Assembly (NCBI GenBank): GCA_028714735.1
Contig: JAQTLU010000012.1
Span: 492-64,491, forward strand
From: Gallionellaceae bacterium
GTDB lineage: Bacteria; Pseudomonadota; Gammaproteobacteria; Burkholderiales; Thiobacillaceae
DNA length: 64,000 bases
Reading direction: 5' to 3'
Part shown: positions 27,811-36,274 of the stretch, piece after piece
How positions within the stretch are numbered: position 1 is the first letter of the stretch
How the letters are laid out: the number at the start of each line of letters is the position of its first letter
The notes under the pieces: model-generated
Told to the model about the DNA's origin: nothing
The model's database searches: none
Seen by the model: the letters and a program-made list of their open reading frames with translations, nothing else
Program-made: the position numbers and the translations under genes

Positions 27811-29823
27811 TCACCAGCCCAGGCGCAAAGTGACAAAGGCCTGGCGCTCGACCAGATATTCGTCGAACTCGGTATGGCGCGAATTCACGTTTTGCAGGGT
27901 CAAGGATATCTCGTCGCCCGAATTGCTCCGCCCCAGTCGCTTGGCCAGCTTCAGGTCCACGCGATCATAGGGCCATTGCTCGTCACCGTCGTCCGGCCAC
28001 TTGAGAAACCCGACATGGTAGCGCCCCAGGCTCACCGACCAGCCATGCGGGAAGGCCTTGCTCCAGAGCAGGCTGCTGGTATGGATCGGCGCCGACACCT
28101 CGGCATCCAGGTCGGTCATGCTGCCCGCCTTGATCCGGGTATAGGCGACCGAGTAGATGAACCGCCCCCAGATCGGGTGGCTCCAGTCCAGCGTCAGGTC
28201 ACCGCCAAAGACGCGCAGATCACCCGAGTTGTAGAAATAGAACGCCTTGCTGTTGCCGAACCAGCTCGGCCGGGCATAACCGGCCGGGGCATCGAACGGA
28301 CAGCCGTTCGGGCTCGCCTCCAGCTTGCAACTCCGGCTGTCGATGTATTTGTCATACTGGTCGGAAAACAGTCGGGTATCGACATTCAGGCCGAGCCCCG
28401 GATAGCGTCCGACGTAACCGATCTCCTGGAACGTCACGCTCTCCGGGTCCAGCGGCAGGGCCGCCCAGTAACCCACGTCGGCCACCCCTCCGGCAGGGTT
28501 CCGATCCACCTCGTGGGTGCTGCCCTCGAACAAGGTCGGCGCGCGGTAGCCCTTGCCCATGCTGATGCGCAAGGTGTGGTTGGCGGCCAGACGGTAATTC
28601 GCGGCAATGCGTGGCGAAACCAGGGTGTCGGTCAGGTAATGCCGTTCCACCATCGCGCCGGCATGGAGCAGCCAGTCCGGCGTCGCCTGCCAGTCCAGGT
28701 TGCCGAACCACTGCCACTGGGTGCCGCCGACCGTCCCCATCTGGTAGAGATAATGCCCGGATTCGGCCGCATCCCGACGCAGTCCCAAGCCCCATACCGC
28801 ACGCAACACCGGGCTGAAACTGTGAATTTGCTGGAACTCGATGTCATCCCGCCGCACGTCGAGATCATAATTGACCGGCAGCCATTCGCTCGGGCTGATC
28901 GGGTCGTTGCTTTTCAGATAGGCCTCACGTTCCGTGCGGCCGAAGTGGTAATACTGCAGCGACAGTTCGGAGCCCGCCGCATAGCTGTTGCGCCAGGCGA
29001 TCTGGACGAAGTCACCATCGGCAGCGCGCTTGTGAAAAGGGTATTTGTTGGCCTCAAGCGTCGTACCGGCCCGATCCTCGCCCCGGCTAAGACCGAACTG
29101 CAGCGTCCACTCCTGACGGTTATCGGGACGATAGGACAGCCTGGCATTGAGCACCTGCCGCTCCAGGTCTTCGCCCCAGTGCATCGGCTTGACGCCGCGG
29201 TCCTCGAAACTGCTCATCGCCCGCGTCGACAGGCTGACGCGCCAATCCAGGTCGCCCTGGCTGCGGCCGAAACGCGCGTAGTTGTCCTGCAGGCCCCGGC
29301 GGCCGCGGGCAAGCACCACGCTCTGGCCATAGTCCGCGGCGGGTTCGCGCGTGATGATGTTGATCACGCCCTGGAAGGCGTTGGCCCCGTATACCGCCTG
29401 GCTTGGCCCGCGCACGACCTCGATGCGCTCGATATCCTCGACGCGGAGCGGCAGATCCTGCCAATCCACGCCGCCCCAATAGGCGTCGTAGACGGAACGG
29501 CCGTCGATCAGTACCTGCATGCGTCGCGAGTGGGCATCGCCGAGACCGTGATTGACCACCACGGGCGAGCCCTCCGGCCAGTCGGCGACGAGGAATCCGG
29601 GCACCAGGCGGAGCAGATCGTGGATCTCGGTAAACCCGGACGCCCGGATGCTCTCCCGGTCGATGACCGTCACCGGCGCCGGCGCATCCAGCGTGGATTG
29701 CTCGATGCGCGAGGCGGTCAGGACCATGGGCAGATCGGCCAGGAAGACGTCCTCCGTGACCTCGGCGGCCTGGGCCGCACCGGCCGACAGGGCCAGGCCC
29801 AGCAGGACAGGCAATCGCTTCAT
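27811..29823 (-). CDS. TonB-dependent outer-membrane receptor (copy 1)
   Basis: The 670-residue protein has a signal peptide (MKRLPVLLGLALS through AQA), a TonB-box-like N-terminal segment, a plug domain (about residues 35-160, with the PAPVTVIDRESIRASGF, DLLRLVPGF, VLIDGRSVY and RIEVVRGPSQAVYGANA signatures), then a 22-strand barrel ending in the Trp of VTLRLGW. It imports a scarce ligand using TonB energy; which one is unknown. It is a tandem paralogue of the gene just upstream (29870-31837), sharing near-identical plug stretches and the last 11 residues. The CirA/BtuB-like layout does not decide between iron complex, corrinoid or other cargo. Confidence 0.93.
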   Translation of the reverse strand: MKRLPVLLGLALSAGAAQAAEVTEDVFLADLPMVLTASRIEQSTLDAPAPVTVIDRESIRASGFTEIHDLLRLVPGFLVADWPEGSPVVVNHGLGDAHSRRMQVLIDGRSVYDAYWGGVDWQDLPLRVEDIERIEVVRGPSQAVYGANAFQGVINIITREPAADYGQSVVLARGRRGLQDNYARFGRSQGDLDWRVSLSTRAMSSFEDRGVKPMHWGEDLERQVLNARLSYRPDNRQEWTLQFGLSRGEDRAGTTLEANKYPFHKRAADGDFVQIAWRNSYAAGSELSLQYYHFGRTEREAYLKSNDPISPSEWLPVNYDLDVRRDDIEFQQIHSFSPVLRAVWGLGLRRDAAESGHYLYQMGTVGGTQWQWFGNLDWQATPDWLLHAGAMVERHYLTDTLVSPRIAANYRLAANHTLRISMGKGYRAPTLFEGSTHEVDRNPAGGVADVGYWAALPLDPESVTFQEIGYVGRYPGLGLNVDTRLFSDQYDKYIDSRSCKLEASPNGCPFDAPAGYARPSWFGNSKAFYFYNSGDLRVFGGDLTLDWSHPIWGRFIYSVAYTRIKAGSMTDLDAEVSAPIHTSSLLWSKAFPHGWSVSLGRYHVGFLKWPDDGDEQWPYDRVDLKLAKRLGRSNSGDEISLTLQNVNSRHTEFDEYLVERQAFVTLRLGW

Positions 29824-29869
29824 GCTGGCCGTCAGCACGGCACTCGACCCGGTGCCGTGCGGCCAGCCA

Positions 29870-31837
29870 TCACCAGCCCAGCCTCAGGGTGACGAAGGCC
29901 TGGCGCTCGGTGTAGTTGGCATCCGTACCGCTCAGGAACTCAAGACGCCGGCCGTTGGCATTCTGCACCGTCAGGGCAATCTCGTCCTCGCTGCCCGGCC
30001 CGCCGAAACGCTTGGCCAGTTTGACGTCGACCCGCTCATAGGCGGCCTGACGGTCACCATCGCCCAGCCAGATCATGTCGCCGACCTGGTAATAGCCCAG
30101 GCTGGCCGCCAGGCCCCAGGGCAGGTTCCTCGACCAGAGCAGGCTGGTGCTGTGCCGGGGCGCGCTCCTGGACACCTTGTCGGTATCGCTGCCGAACCCG
30201 GCCCCGCCGCCCTCGATATCGACCACCGCGTGGGACAGCCGGACCCGCCCAAGCACGGCATGGGTCCAGTCGATGGCCAGTTCGCCGCCCTTGACCCGAA
30301 CCGTGCCGGGGACATTCTGGACGCTGGCGCCCGGCGCCCAGATCACATCGGAATAATCCTCCGCATAGACCCGCGCATCCAGTTGCAGCCCCAGTTCCTT
30401 GAACCGGGCGACATAGCCGAGATCCCGGAAGTCCACCTGCTCGGGCCTGATCCCGCCCGGAGAGGTAAGCCCAGGCAAGGAGTGAGGATAACCCGGAGGA
30501 AGGGGGGTCAGAATCGGGAAGACCTCATTCGCATCAAACTCGACGATATTGGGCGCGCGATAGCCAGAGCCGGCACTCACGCGCAAGGACTGGTTGGGGC
30601 TGATCATGTAATTCAGCGCCACGCGGGGGGAAGACAGGGTGTCGGTGTTGTAATGTCGCTCGACCATGCCGCCCACATGCAACAACCAGTCGGGGGAAAA
30701 ACGCCAGTCCAGGTTGCCGAACACCTGCCAATCGGTACCCTTCAAGACCTCTTCGCCGTAGAAATAATGACTTGAATCGATCCGGTCCCGGCGCAGGGAA
30801 GCGCCCCAGACACCTTGCAGGACATCGGAGAAACGGTGTGTCTGCTGGAATTCCAGATCATCGCGCTGCGACGCATAACTCAGGTCGGCCAGGACATCGA
30901 TCGTGGGCGGGACGACGACTCTGCCAACATACCGCTCCTGGTCGCTCTGCCGGTAATGGAAATAGCGCAGCAGCAATTCCGATCCCGGGGCATAGTTCCT
31001 GTGCCAGGCAATATGAAACGTGGCGTTGTCGACATCACGCTCGTGGTAAGGCTCTTCGGCACTCTTGGAAGTACCCTTCAGGTCGGTTCCCTGGGCAAGA
31101 CTGAAATCGGCATTGATTTCCTGGTCCAGGCTCGGGCGGTAGCTGAATTCCGAGCGCAAGGTCTGTCGTTCGTTGGTTTCCCGGCGATAGTAGCCAGGCC
31201 GGGGCAAATCACGGAACGGCGTCGCCGACCGGTCGGAGGCGCTGATCCGCCAATCGAAACGCTCGCCCCGGCGTCCCAGGCGCACATAATTGTCGGCAAA
31301 ACCTCGTTCGCCACGCGACAGCACCAGGGCCGCGCCATCGTCCTCGCCCGGCGAGCGCGTGATGATGTTGACCACGCCGTTGTAGGCAGCGGCACCATAA
31401 CTGGCCTGGTTGGGGCCGCGCACGACCTCGATGCGCTCGATGTCTTCCAGCCGTACCGGCAAGTCCTGCCAGTTCACCGTCCCCAGTACCGGATTGACCA
31501 CCGAGCGGCCATCGAGCATGACCAGCAGGTTATGCGGATAGGCCGTGCCCATGCCGTGATTGGCCACCACCGCACCGCCGCCGGCCCAGTCCGCCACCTG
31601 GAAACCGGGCACCAGGCGAAGGAGATCATGTATTTCAGTGAAGCCGGAAGCCCGGATGGTCTCCCGGTCGATCACGGTCACCGGCGCCGGCGCATCCATC
31701 GGCGACTGTTCGATACGCGAGGCGGTCAGCACCGTGGGCAGATCGGCCAGGAAGATGTCATCCGACGGTTCGCCGGCCAGGGCGGCACCGGAGCAAAGCG
31801 TCGCAAGCAACGCTGAAAATAACTTCTTGTTGTTCAT
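29870..31837 (-). CDS. TonB-dependent outer-membrane receptor (copy 2)
   Basis: This 655-residue paralogue of the downstream receptor has a signal peptide (MNNKKLFSALLATLC through ALA), the same plug order (DDIFLADLPTVLTASR, VTVIDRETIRASGFTEI, VMLDGRSVV, RIEVVRGPNQASYGAAA) and a barrel ending VTLRLGW. The ATG overlaps the stop of the acyl synthetase gene (ATGA), so the receptor is translated as a unit with an acyl-activating enzyme. That link hints at a lipid-like or fatty-acyl cargo, but the ligand is not shown by the sequence. Confidence 0.93.
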   Translation of the reverse strand: MNNKKLFSALLATLCSGAALAGEPSDDIFLADLPTVLTASRIEQSPMDAPAPVTVIDRETIRASGFTEIHDLLRLVPGFQVADWAGGGAVVANHGMGTAYPHNLLVMLDGRSVVNPVLGTVNWQDLPVRLEDIERIEVVRGPNQASYGAAAYNGVVNIITRSPGEDDGAALVLSRGERGFADNYVRLGRRGERFDWRISASDRSATPFRDLPRPGYYRRETNERQTLRSEFSYRPSLDQEINADFSLAQGTDLKGTSKSAEEPYHERDVDNATFHIAWHRNYAPGSELLLRYFHYRQSDQERYVGRVVVPPTIDVLADLSYASQRDDLEFQQTHRFSDVLQGVWGASLRRDRIDSSHYFYGEEVLKGTDWQVFGNLDWRFSPDWLLHVGGMVERHYNTDTLSSPRVALNYMISPNQSLRVSAGSGYRAPNIVEFDANEVFPILTPLPPGYPHSLPGLTSPGGIRPEQVDFRDLGYVARFKELGLQLDARVYAEDYSDVIWAPGASVQNVPGTVRVKGGELAIDWTHAVLGRVRLSHAVVDIEGGGAGFGSDTDKVSRSAPRHSTSLLWSRNLPWGLAASLGYYQVGDMIWLGDGDRQAAYERVDVKLAKRFGGPGSEDEIALTVQNANGRRLEFLSGTDANYTERQAFVTLRLGW

Positions 31838-33378
31838 GTAGCGTGTGCGCTCATCGAATGCAATCTGAGGTAATCCACCTTGCCGCTGCCCAGCAGCGGC
31901 ATGCTCTCGACCACCTTGATCCGGCGCGGCACCGCGATCTCCGGATAACCCAGACCCTGCGCCGCGGCCGCCAGTTGTTCACGGGTCAGGTCGGAATCGG
32001 TGGTGAACAGCACGATGGCCTCGCCCCGGGCCAGGTCGGCCATGCTGGTGGCGGCGTGCATGGCATCGGCCGAGGCGGCGCGGGCGATATCCTCGACCAC
32101 CTCCAGGGACACCATCTCCCCGGCCACCTTGGCGAAGCGGCGCAGACGCCCGACCACGGACAGGAAGCCGTCCGGGTCGATATCCACCACGTCGCCGGTG
32201 TTGTACCAGCCGACCCCGACGTCCGAGAACGGCGGCTCCAGGTGCCCGGGATGGTCATAACGGTAGTAGCCCGACATCAGATTGGAGCCACGCACATGCA
32301 GTTCGCCGCCGTTGTGGATGCCCGGCACCGGGGTCAGGCAGGACTCGATGCCCGGCATCAGGCGGCCGACGCTGCCGTGCCGGTTGTCCTCCGGGGTATT
32401 GACCGACAGCACCGGCGCGGTCTCGGTGGCGCCATAACCCTCGATGATGTCGATGCCGAACCTGCCCCGCCACAACTCGCGCACCGGTTCGGCCAGCCTT
32501 TCCGCGCCGGCCACCACGTATTTCAGGCTGGCGAAGTCGTCCGGGCCGGCATTGCGGGCATACTGGTTCAGGAAGGTGCCGGTGGCGAACAACACCGTAC
32601 AGCGCCGCTCCCGCACCAGTTCCGGAATGACCTTGTAATGCAATGGGCTGGTGTAGAGCACCAGGCGGGCGCCGCTGACCAGCGGGATCAGGGTGCCGCC
32701 GGTCAGGCCGAAGGAATGGAAGATCGGCAGGCAATTGAAGACCCTCTCCTCAGGTCCGATCGACACCGTGGCCAGGACCTGGTCGACATTGGCCAGCAGG
32801 GCGCGATGGGACAGCACCACGCCCTTGGGCTTGCCCTCGGAACCCGAGGTGAACAGCACCACCGCCGGCGCCTCCGGATCGGCCGCCGGCACGGCCCGGA
32901 GCGGAAACCAGAGCGCATAGGCCAGCAGCCAGAGCTTGTCGGCCAGGCTGAACTGCTCGCGCAGGTCCTCCAGGTAGACCAGACGGATATTGCGCAGACG
33001 CGCGACCTCCTCGCTCAGGTTGGCCTTGTCCAGGAAGGCGCGCGAGGTCACCACGGTCCGGATGCACGCGGTATGGCAGGCGTTCTGCATGCCCTCCGTC
33101 CCGGCCGTGTAGTTGAGCATGCAGGGCACCCGCCGGAAGGCGGAAGCGCCGATCATCAGGCAGGCCGTGGCCGCCATGTTGGGCATCAGGATGCCGACAT
33201 GCTCGCCCGCGTTGCTGACCCGGGTCAGCAGGCGCCCGAGCGCCAGTGCCATCTTGACCAGGTCGCCGTAACTGTACGAGCCCGGTTTCATGTCCTCCCA
33301 CTGCCCCGGCCTACGCCGGCCGAACCGGCGCATGGCGCGGACCAGGGCGGAGAACAGCGTATCGCGAGAGGCAGGCAT
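31834..33378 (-). CDS. AMP-forming acyl-CoA/acyl-ACP synthetase (Aas-like)
   Basis: The 514-residue enzyme activates a carboxylic acid with ATP. It has the ANL-superfamily P-loop-like motif VLFTSGSEGKPKG, the HSFGLTGGT segment, the YGATETAPV motif, the GWYNTGDVVDIDPDGF hinge and the terminal GSGKVDYLRL catalytic Lys region. The closest known type is the C-terminal synthetase half of Aas, which loads fatty acids onto ACP/CoA; the acyltransferase half is absent. A FadL gene lies 26 bp upstream on the same strand and two TonB receptors follow, the first by a 4-bp overlap. Fatty-acid or lipid-derived acid activation is the best reading. Confidence 0.85.
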   Translation of the reverse strand: MPASRDTLFSALVRAMRRFGRRRPGQWEDMKPGSYSYGDLVKMALALGRLLTRVSNAGEHVGILMPNMAATACLMIGASAFRRVPCMLNYTAGTEGMQNACHTACIRTVVTSRAFLDKANLSEEVARLRNIRLVYLEDLREQFSLADKLWLLAYALWFPLRAVPAADPEAPAVVLFTSGSEGKPKGVVLSHRALLANVDQVLATVSIGPEERVFNCLPIFHSFGLTGGTLIPLVSGARLVLYTSPLHYKVIPELVRERRCTVLFATGTFLNQYARNAGPDDFASLKYVVAGAERLAEPVRELWRGRFGIDIIEGYGATETAPVLSVNTPEDNRHGSVGRLMPGIESCLTPVPGIHNGGELHVRGSNLMSGYYRYDHPGHLEPPFSDVGVGWYNTGDVVDIDPDGFLSVVGRLRRFAKVAGEMVSLEVVEDIARAASADAMHAATSMADLARGEAIVLFTTDSDLTREQLAAAAQGLGYPEIAVPRRIKVVESMPLLGSGKVDYLRLHSMSAHAT

Positions 33379-33404
33379 GGCGGTGACCCGGCTATGAGGC
33401 AGAC

Positions 33405-34616
33405 TCAGAATGTATGCGTGTACTGCACGCTCAGGATGTCGACGGCGTTGTCGTACGACCCCGCCGGGTTATCGATGGCGGAGTCCTTGACGAACAGGTG
33501 GGCATAGCCGAAATCGACCTTGCCCTTGCCCGACAGCGCGTACTGGCCGCCCATGGCCAGCCAGGTGCGGTCCGCGTCAGGAATGCGCGGCGTCCGGTGC
33601 GCGGAATCGGGGACCGGGGCGTTGTCGTAGGCGACACCGACACGCCAGGTCCAGGTGTCGTTCATGCGATAGCTGGCGCCCAGGCCGAAGCGCCAAACGT
33701 CCTTCCAGCTTTCGTCGGTGCTATCGACCAGGGCACCATCGCTCTGCCTCCTGATATCCAGACGGTTGAACGCCCCCCAGCCGGTCCAGGTCGCATCCGC
33801 CATGACCGACCAGCGGTCGTTGATCTGGTGGTGGATGGCCAGGGTGGCGGTGTCGGGCAGTTTCACATCGGCGTAGACATCTGTCGGGATGCCCAATTGA
33901 GCCAAGGCCGGATCGACATTGGATGTCACCTGGCCGCTGAGGTGGTATTTCACCGTGGACCGGTAGCCCAGGCCCAGGCGGGTATCGCTGCCCAGGCGGA
34001 ACATGGCGCCCAGGTTGTACGACCAGGCGGTGTCATCACCCTTCATGGTCGTGACCACCGTCGGGTAGAGCAGGCTATACGGGGAAGGCAACCCCTTCGA
34101 CAGTTCGGCCTGGATGTAGCTGTAGTTCACGCCCACCCCCAGGGAAACCGCATCGCTCAGACGCCAGGCCAGGGTCGGGCTGAGGCTGACACTCTGCAGA
34201 TCGGACAGGATGGCATGGCTGCGGCCCGACCAGTCGCTGTCATATTCCGTCTTCAGACCGAACGGGGCGCCCATACCGATGCCGAACTTCAAATCCGGGC
34301 TGATATCCATGGCGTAATAGGCGCTTGGCACCGGGATCAGGCTGCCGGCGTCGCCGCCATCTTCGACTCCGGCCGAGGTGCTGTACCGGGCGGACGGCTT
34401 GATCAGATGCACGGCGGCCACGAACTGGCGTCCCTGGATCTCGTTCAGTCCGGCCGGGTTGTAGAACAGGACACTGGCATCCTGAGCGCTGGCCGCCTGG
34501 CCGGCATAGGCGTTGCCCAGGCCGCTGGCGCTCTGTTCGATCAGTGCAAAGCCGGCGGCCTGGGCACCGCCGCCCAACAGCATCAGGCCCGCCAGGGCCA
34601 ACCCCTTACGCTTCAT
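33405..34616 (-). CDS. FadL/OmpP1/TodX-family outer-membrane hydrophobic-compound channel
   Basis: The 403-residue protein is a FadL-type 14-strand barrel that passes long-chain fatty acids or other hydrophobic molecules. The ATG at 34616 follows GGGGAA and opens a signal peptide ending AQA. The mature start GFALIEQSASGLGNAYAGQAA and DASVLFYNPAGL are the family hallmarks, and the final residues (VQYTHTF) end in Phe as in barrel proteins. It heads the fadL-acyl synthetase-receptor run. FadL homologues also carry aromatics such as toluene, so the substrate is not settled. Confidence 0.93.
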   Translation of the reverse strand: MKRKGLALAGLMLLGGGAQAAGFALIEQSASGLGNAYAGQAASAQDASVLFYNPAGLNEIQGRQFVAAVHLIKPSARYSTSAGVEDGGDAGSLIPVPSAYYAMDISPDLKFGIGMGAPFGLKTEYDSDWSGRSHAILSDLQSVSLSPTLAWRLSDAVSLGVGVNYSYIQAELSKGLPSPYSLLYPTVVTTMKGDDTAWSYNLGAMFRLGSDTRLGLGYRSTVKYHLSGQVTSNVDPALAQLGIPTDVYADVKLPDTATLAIHHQINDRWSVMADATWTGWGAFNRLDIRRQSDGALVDSTDESWKDVWRFGLGASYRMNDTWTWRVGVAYDNAPVPDSAHRTPRIPDADRTWLAMGGQYALSGKGKVDFGYAHLFVKDSAIDNPAGSYDNAVDILSVQYTHTF

Positions 34617-34656
34617 GTTTTTCCCCATTTGCAAATCAGACCTCATTATCCTGTAA

Positions 34657-35616
34657 TCATAACCCCAACCAGCGTTGGGCCAACATCAGGCGATCGCCCA
34701 TGGTCGCTTCGTCGCGGACCCGGTCGCAGTACATCATGGCCACGGTCCAGCGGCGCCGGTCGCGGCCGACCAGATCGCAGAACTCGATCCGGGTGCTGCC
34801 GCTCGCGTCGGGTTCCTGCAGCAAGCCCATGCCGTCCAGCACCATCTCGGCCCGCTCGGTATAGACATGGCGCTCCGGCACCATCAATACGGCCTCGAAA
34901 TCATCGCCGTAGCGGCGCAGATCAAGCAACTCCGTGACCTGGCCGAGGCGGTGCAGGATATGCTGCAGCCGGGTTTCCAGTTCCCTGCGCAGGCCCGGTT
35001 CGGCCCCATGCAGCCGTGCCAGCACCTCGTCCCGTTCCTGTTCCAGTTCCGCCTTTTTCTGCTTCCTGGCCTCCACCCGCAAACGCACATGGGCCACCAG
35101 GCTGTCGAAAAAACCCTGCGCGATGCGTTCCCGCGCCTCAGCCTCGGTCAGGCCGGGATCGGCTAGGGTGTGGTCGGTAAAGAACACCGCCTGCTGGGGC
35201 ACGTCGCGGCGGAGGATTTCACCGTCCATCTCGATCCCCAGCATGGCCTTGGTGCCGCGTCGCATGCAGAGCAGGGCGTAGACCTCGCCGGCGTCGGGAT
35301 GGTCGCGGCGAAAGTCGCGCATGGACTGGCTGACGCAGAGCGCCTGATGCACTTCATCGGGCGAGGCGAACAGGGCATGCACCAGGGGGTCGCTGACGTA
35401 GGTCTCCCGGCTGACATGGACCGGGCCCGGCACCTGTCCGGCCAGCTTGTGCGCATACCCGAGCGCACGCGCCACGGCCTCGCGATAACGTTCGGGATAA
35501 CCGCCGGCCTGCTTCAGTCTCGGCTCGACCAGCTCGACCGCGCGTTCGACGGCCGCAGACAGTTCCGGACTGTCGACGATGCGGTCCAATCCCAGCAGCT
35601 TGCCTAACAGCCCCAT
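34657..35616 (-). CDS. Hypothetical protein with central coiled coil
   Basis: I do not recognise this 319-residue protein. It has no signal peptide or membrane segment. Residues about 170-235 are rich in Lys, Glu and Arg with heptad spacing (EARKQKKAELEQERDEVLARL), predicting a coiled coil. The flanking regions are mixed alpha/beta without catalytic motifs. It lies 40 bp before fadL on the same strand, so it may be the first gene of that operon, and it borders the eCIS locus. Possible links to either system are open. Confidence 0.72.
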   Translation of the reverse strand: MGLLGKLLGLDRIVDSPELSAAVERAVELVEPRLKQAGGYPERYREAVARALGYAHKLAGQVPGPVHVSRETYVSDPLVHALFASPDEVHQALCVSQSMRDFRRDHPDAGEVYALLCMRRGTKAMLGIEMDGEILRRDVPQQAVFFTDHTLADPGLTEAEARERIAQGFFDSLVAHVRLRVEARKQKKAELEQERDEVLARLHGAEPGLRRELETRLQHILHRLGQVTELLDLRRYGDDFEAVLMVPERHVYTERAEMVLDGMGLLQEPDASGSTRIEFCDLVGRDRRRWTVAMMYCDRVRDEATMGDRLMLAQRWLGL

Positions 35617-36015
35617 GTCTATATTCCCGCCAGCCGGCGGCCCGTGCTCGGAAGACCGCCCCTCCGGACGGAATCACGAACCATGGGCGCATTCCTCGTG
35701 GCCATCGTTTGTGGACAACATCATTGCAGTCACCGCTCGGCGACCAGCCAGGCAATGAAACCGCCATGACCATGACAGTGAGCACTTTACACATTCCCTG
35801 GCCGGCGGTCGAAACCTGTCGCGGCAGGAAGCTGACCAGAGGCGACTGCCCGCAGCATGGCCATGATCCGAGTAGTTTCCCTTGCTTGACGCTGGCCAAG
35901 CCATCAACTAGCTTACATGTACAAAAAAAATAACCTGTGTTGCCACGTTGGTACATCCGGCGCGCTTGGCAAGGGCTTTACTGCCAAGTCAACCATTACA
36001 GGAGTGGAGAGGACG
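35617..36015. other. Divergent intergenic region upstream of the eCIS cluster
   Basis: I see no convincing gene in these 399 bp. On the plus strand the best promoter candidate is TTGACG at 35886-35891 with TAGCTT 17 bp downstream, a good -35 with a poor -10. Next to it is an 8-bp palindrome TACATGTA (35914-35921) followed by an eight-A tract. The interval is AT-richer than the eCIS genes. It must carry the promoter for the injector and that for the opposite hypothetical gene. Confidence 0.4.
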
Positions 36016-36237
36016 ATGAATCATGGCTTTTTTTCCATCACCGCGACACCCCCGATGTGCCTGCTTGCGGGTTCTGCCCGTGCCGTCCTCCACCAGGTCG
36101 ACCCCGGAGGCGGCGGAACCCGGCTCCGGTCCAACACCACGCTGAAACGCAAACACGACCCTGCCGGGGCCGTCGGCGCCGACAACACCTCGCCTTGCCT
36201 CAGAGGCACCCGCACCACCGTATCGACATTCCAGTAA
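36016..36237 (+). CDS. Possible small leader protein upstream of the sheath gene
   Basis: A 73-codon frame starts at an ATG preceded by GGAGAGGACG and stops 37 bp before the sheath ATG. The predicted product has no recognisable domain; it is basic and Gly/Thr/Pro-rich. Good ribosome spacing and position favour translation, but codon choice is not convincing and it could be untranslated leader. Confidence 0.3.
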   Translation: MNHGFFSITATPPMCLLAGSARAVLHQVDPGGGGTRLRSNTTLKRKHDPAGAVGADNTSPCLRGTRTTVSTFQ

Positions 36238-36274
36238 GCAGCAACCGGTCCAACCCTTTCCAAGGAGATCCAGC

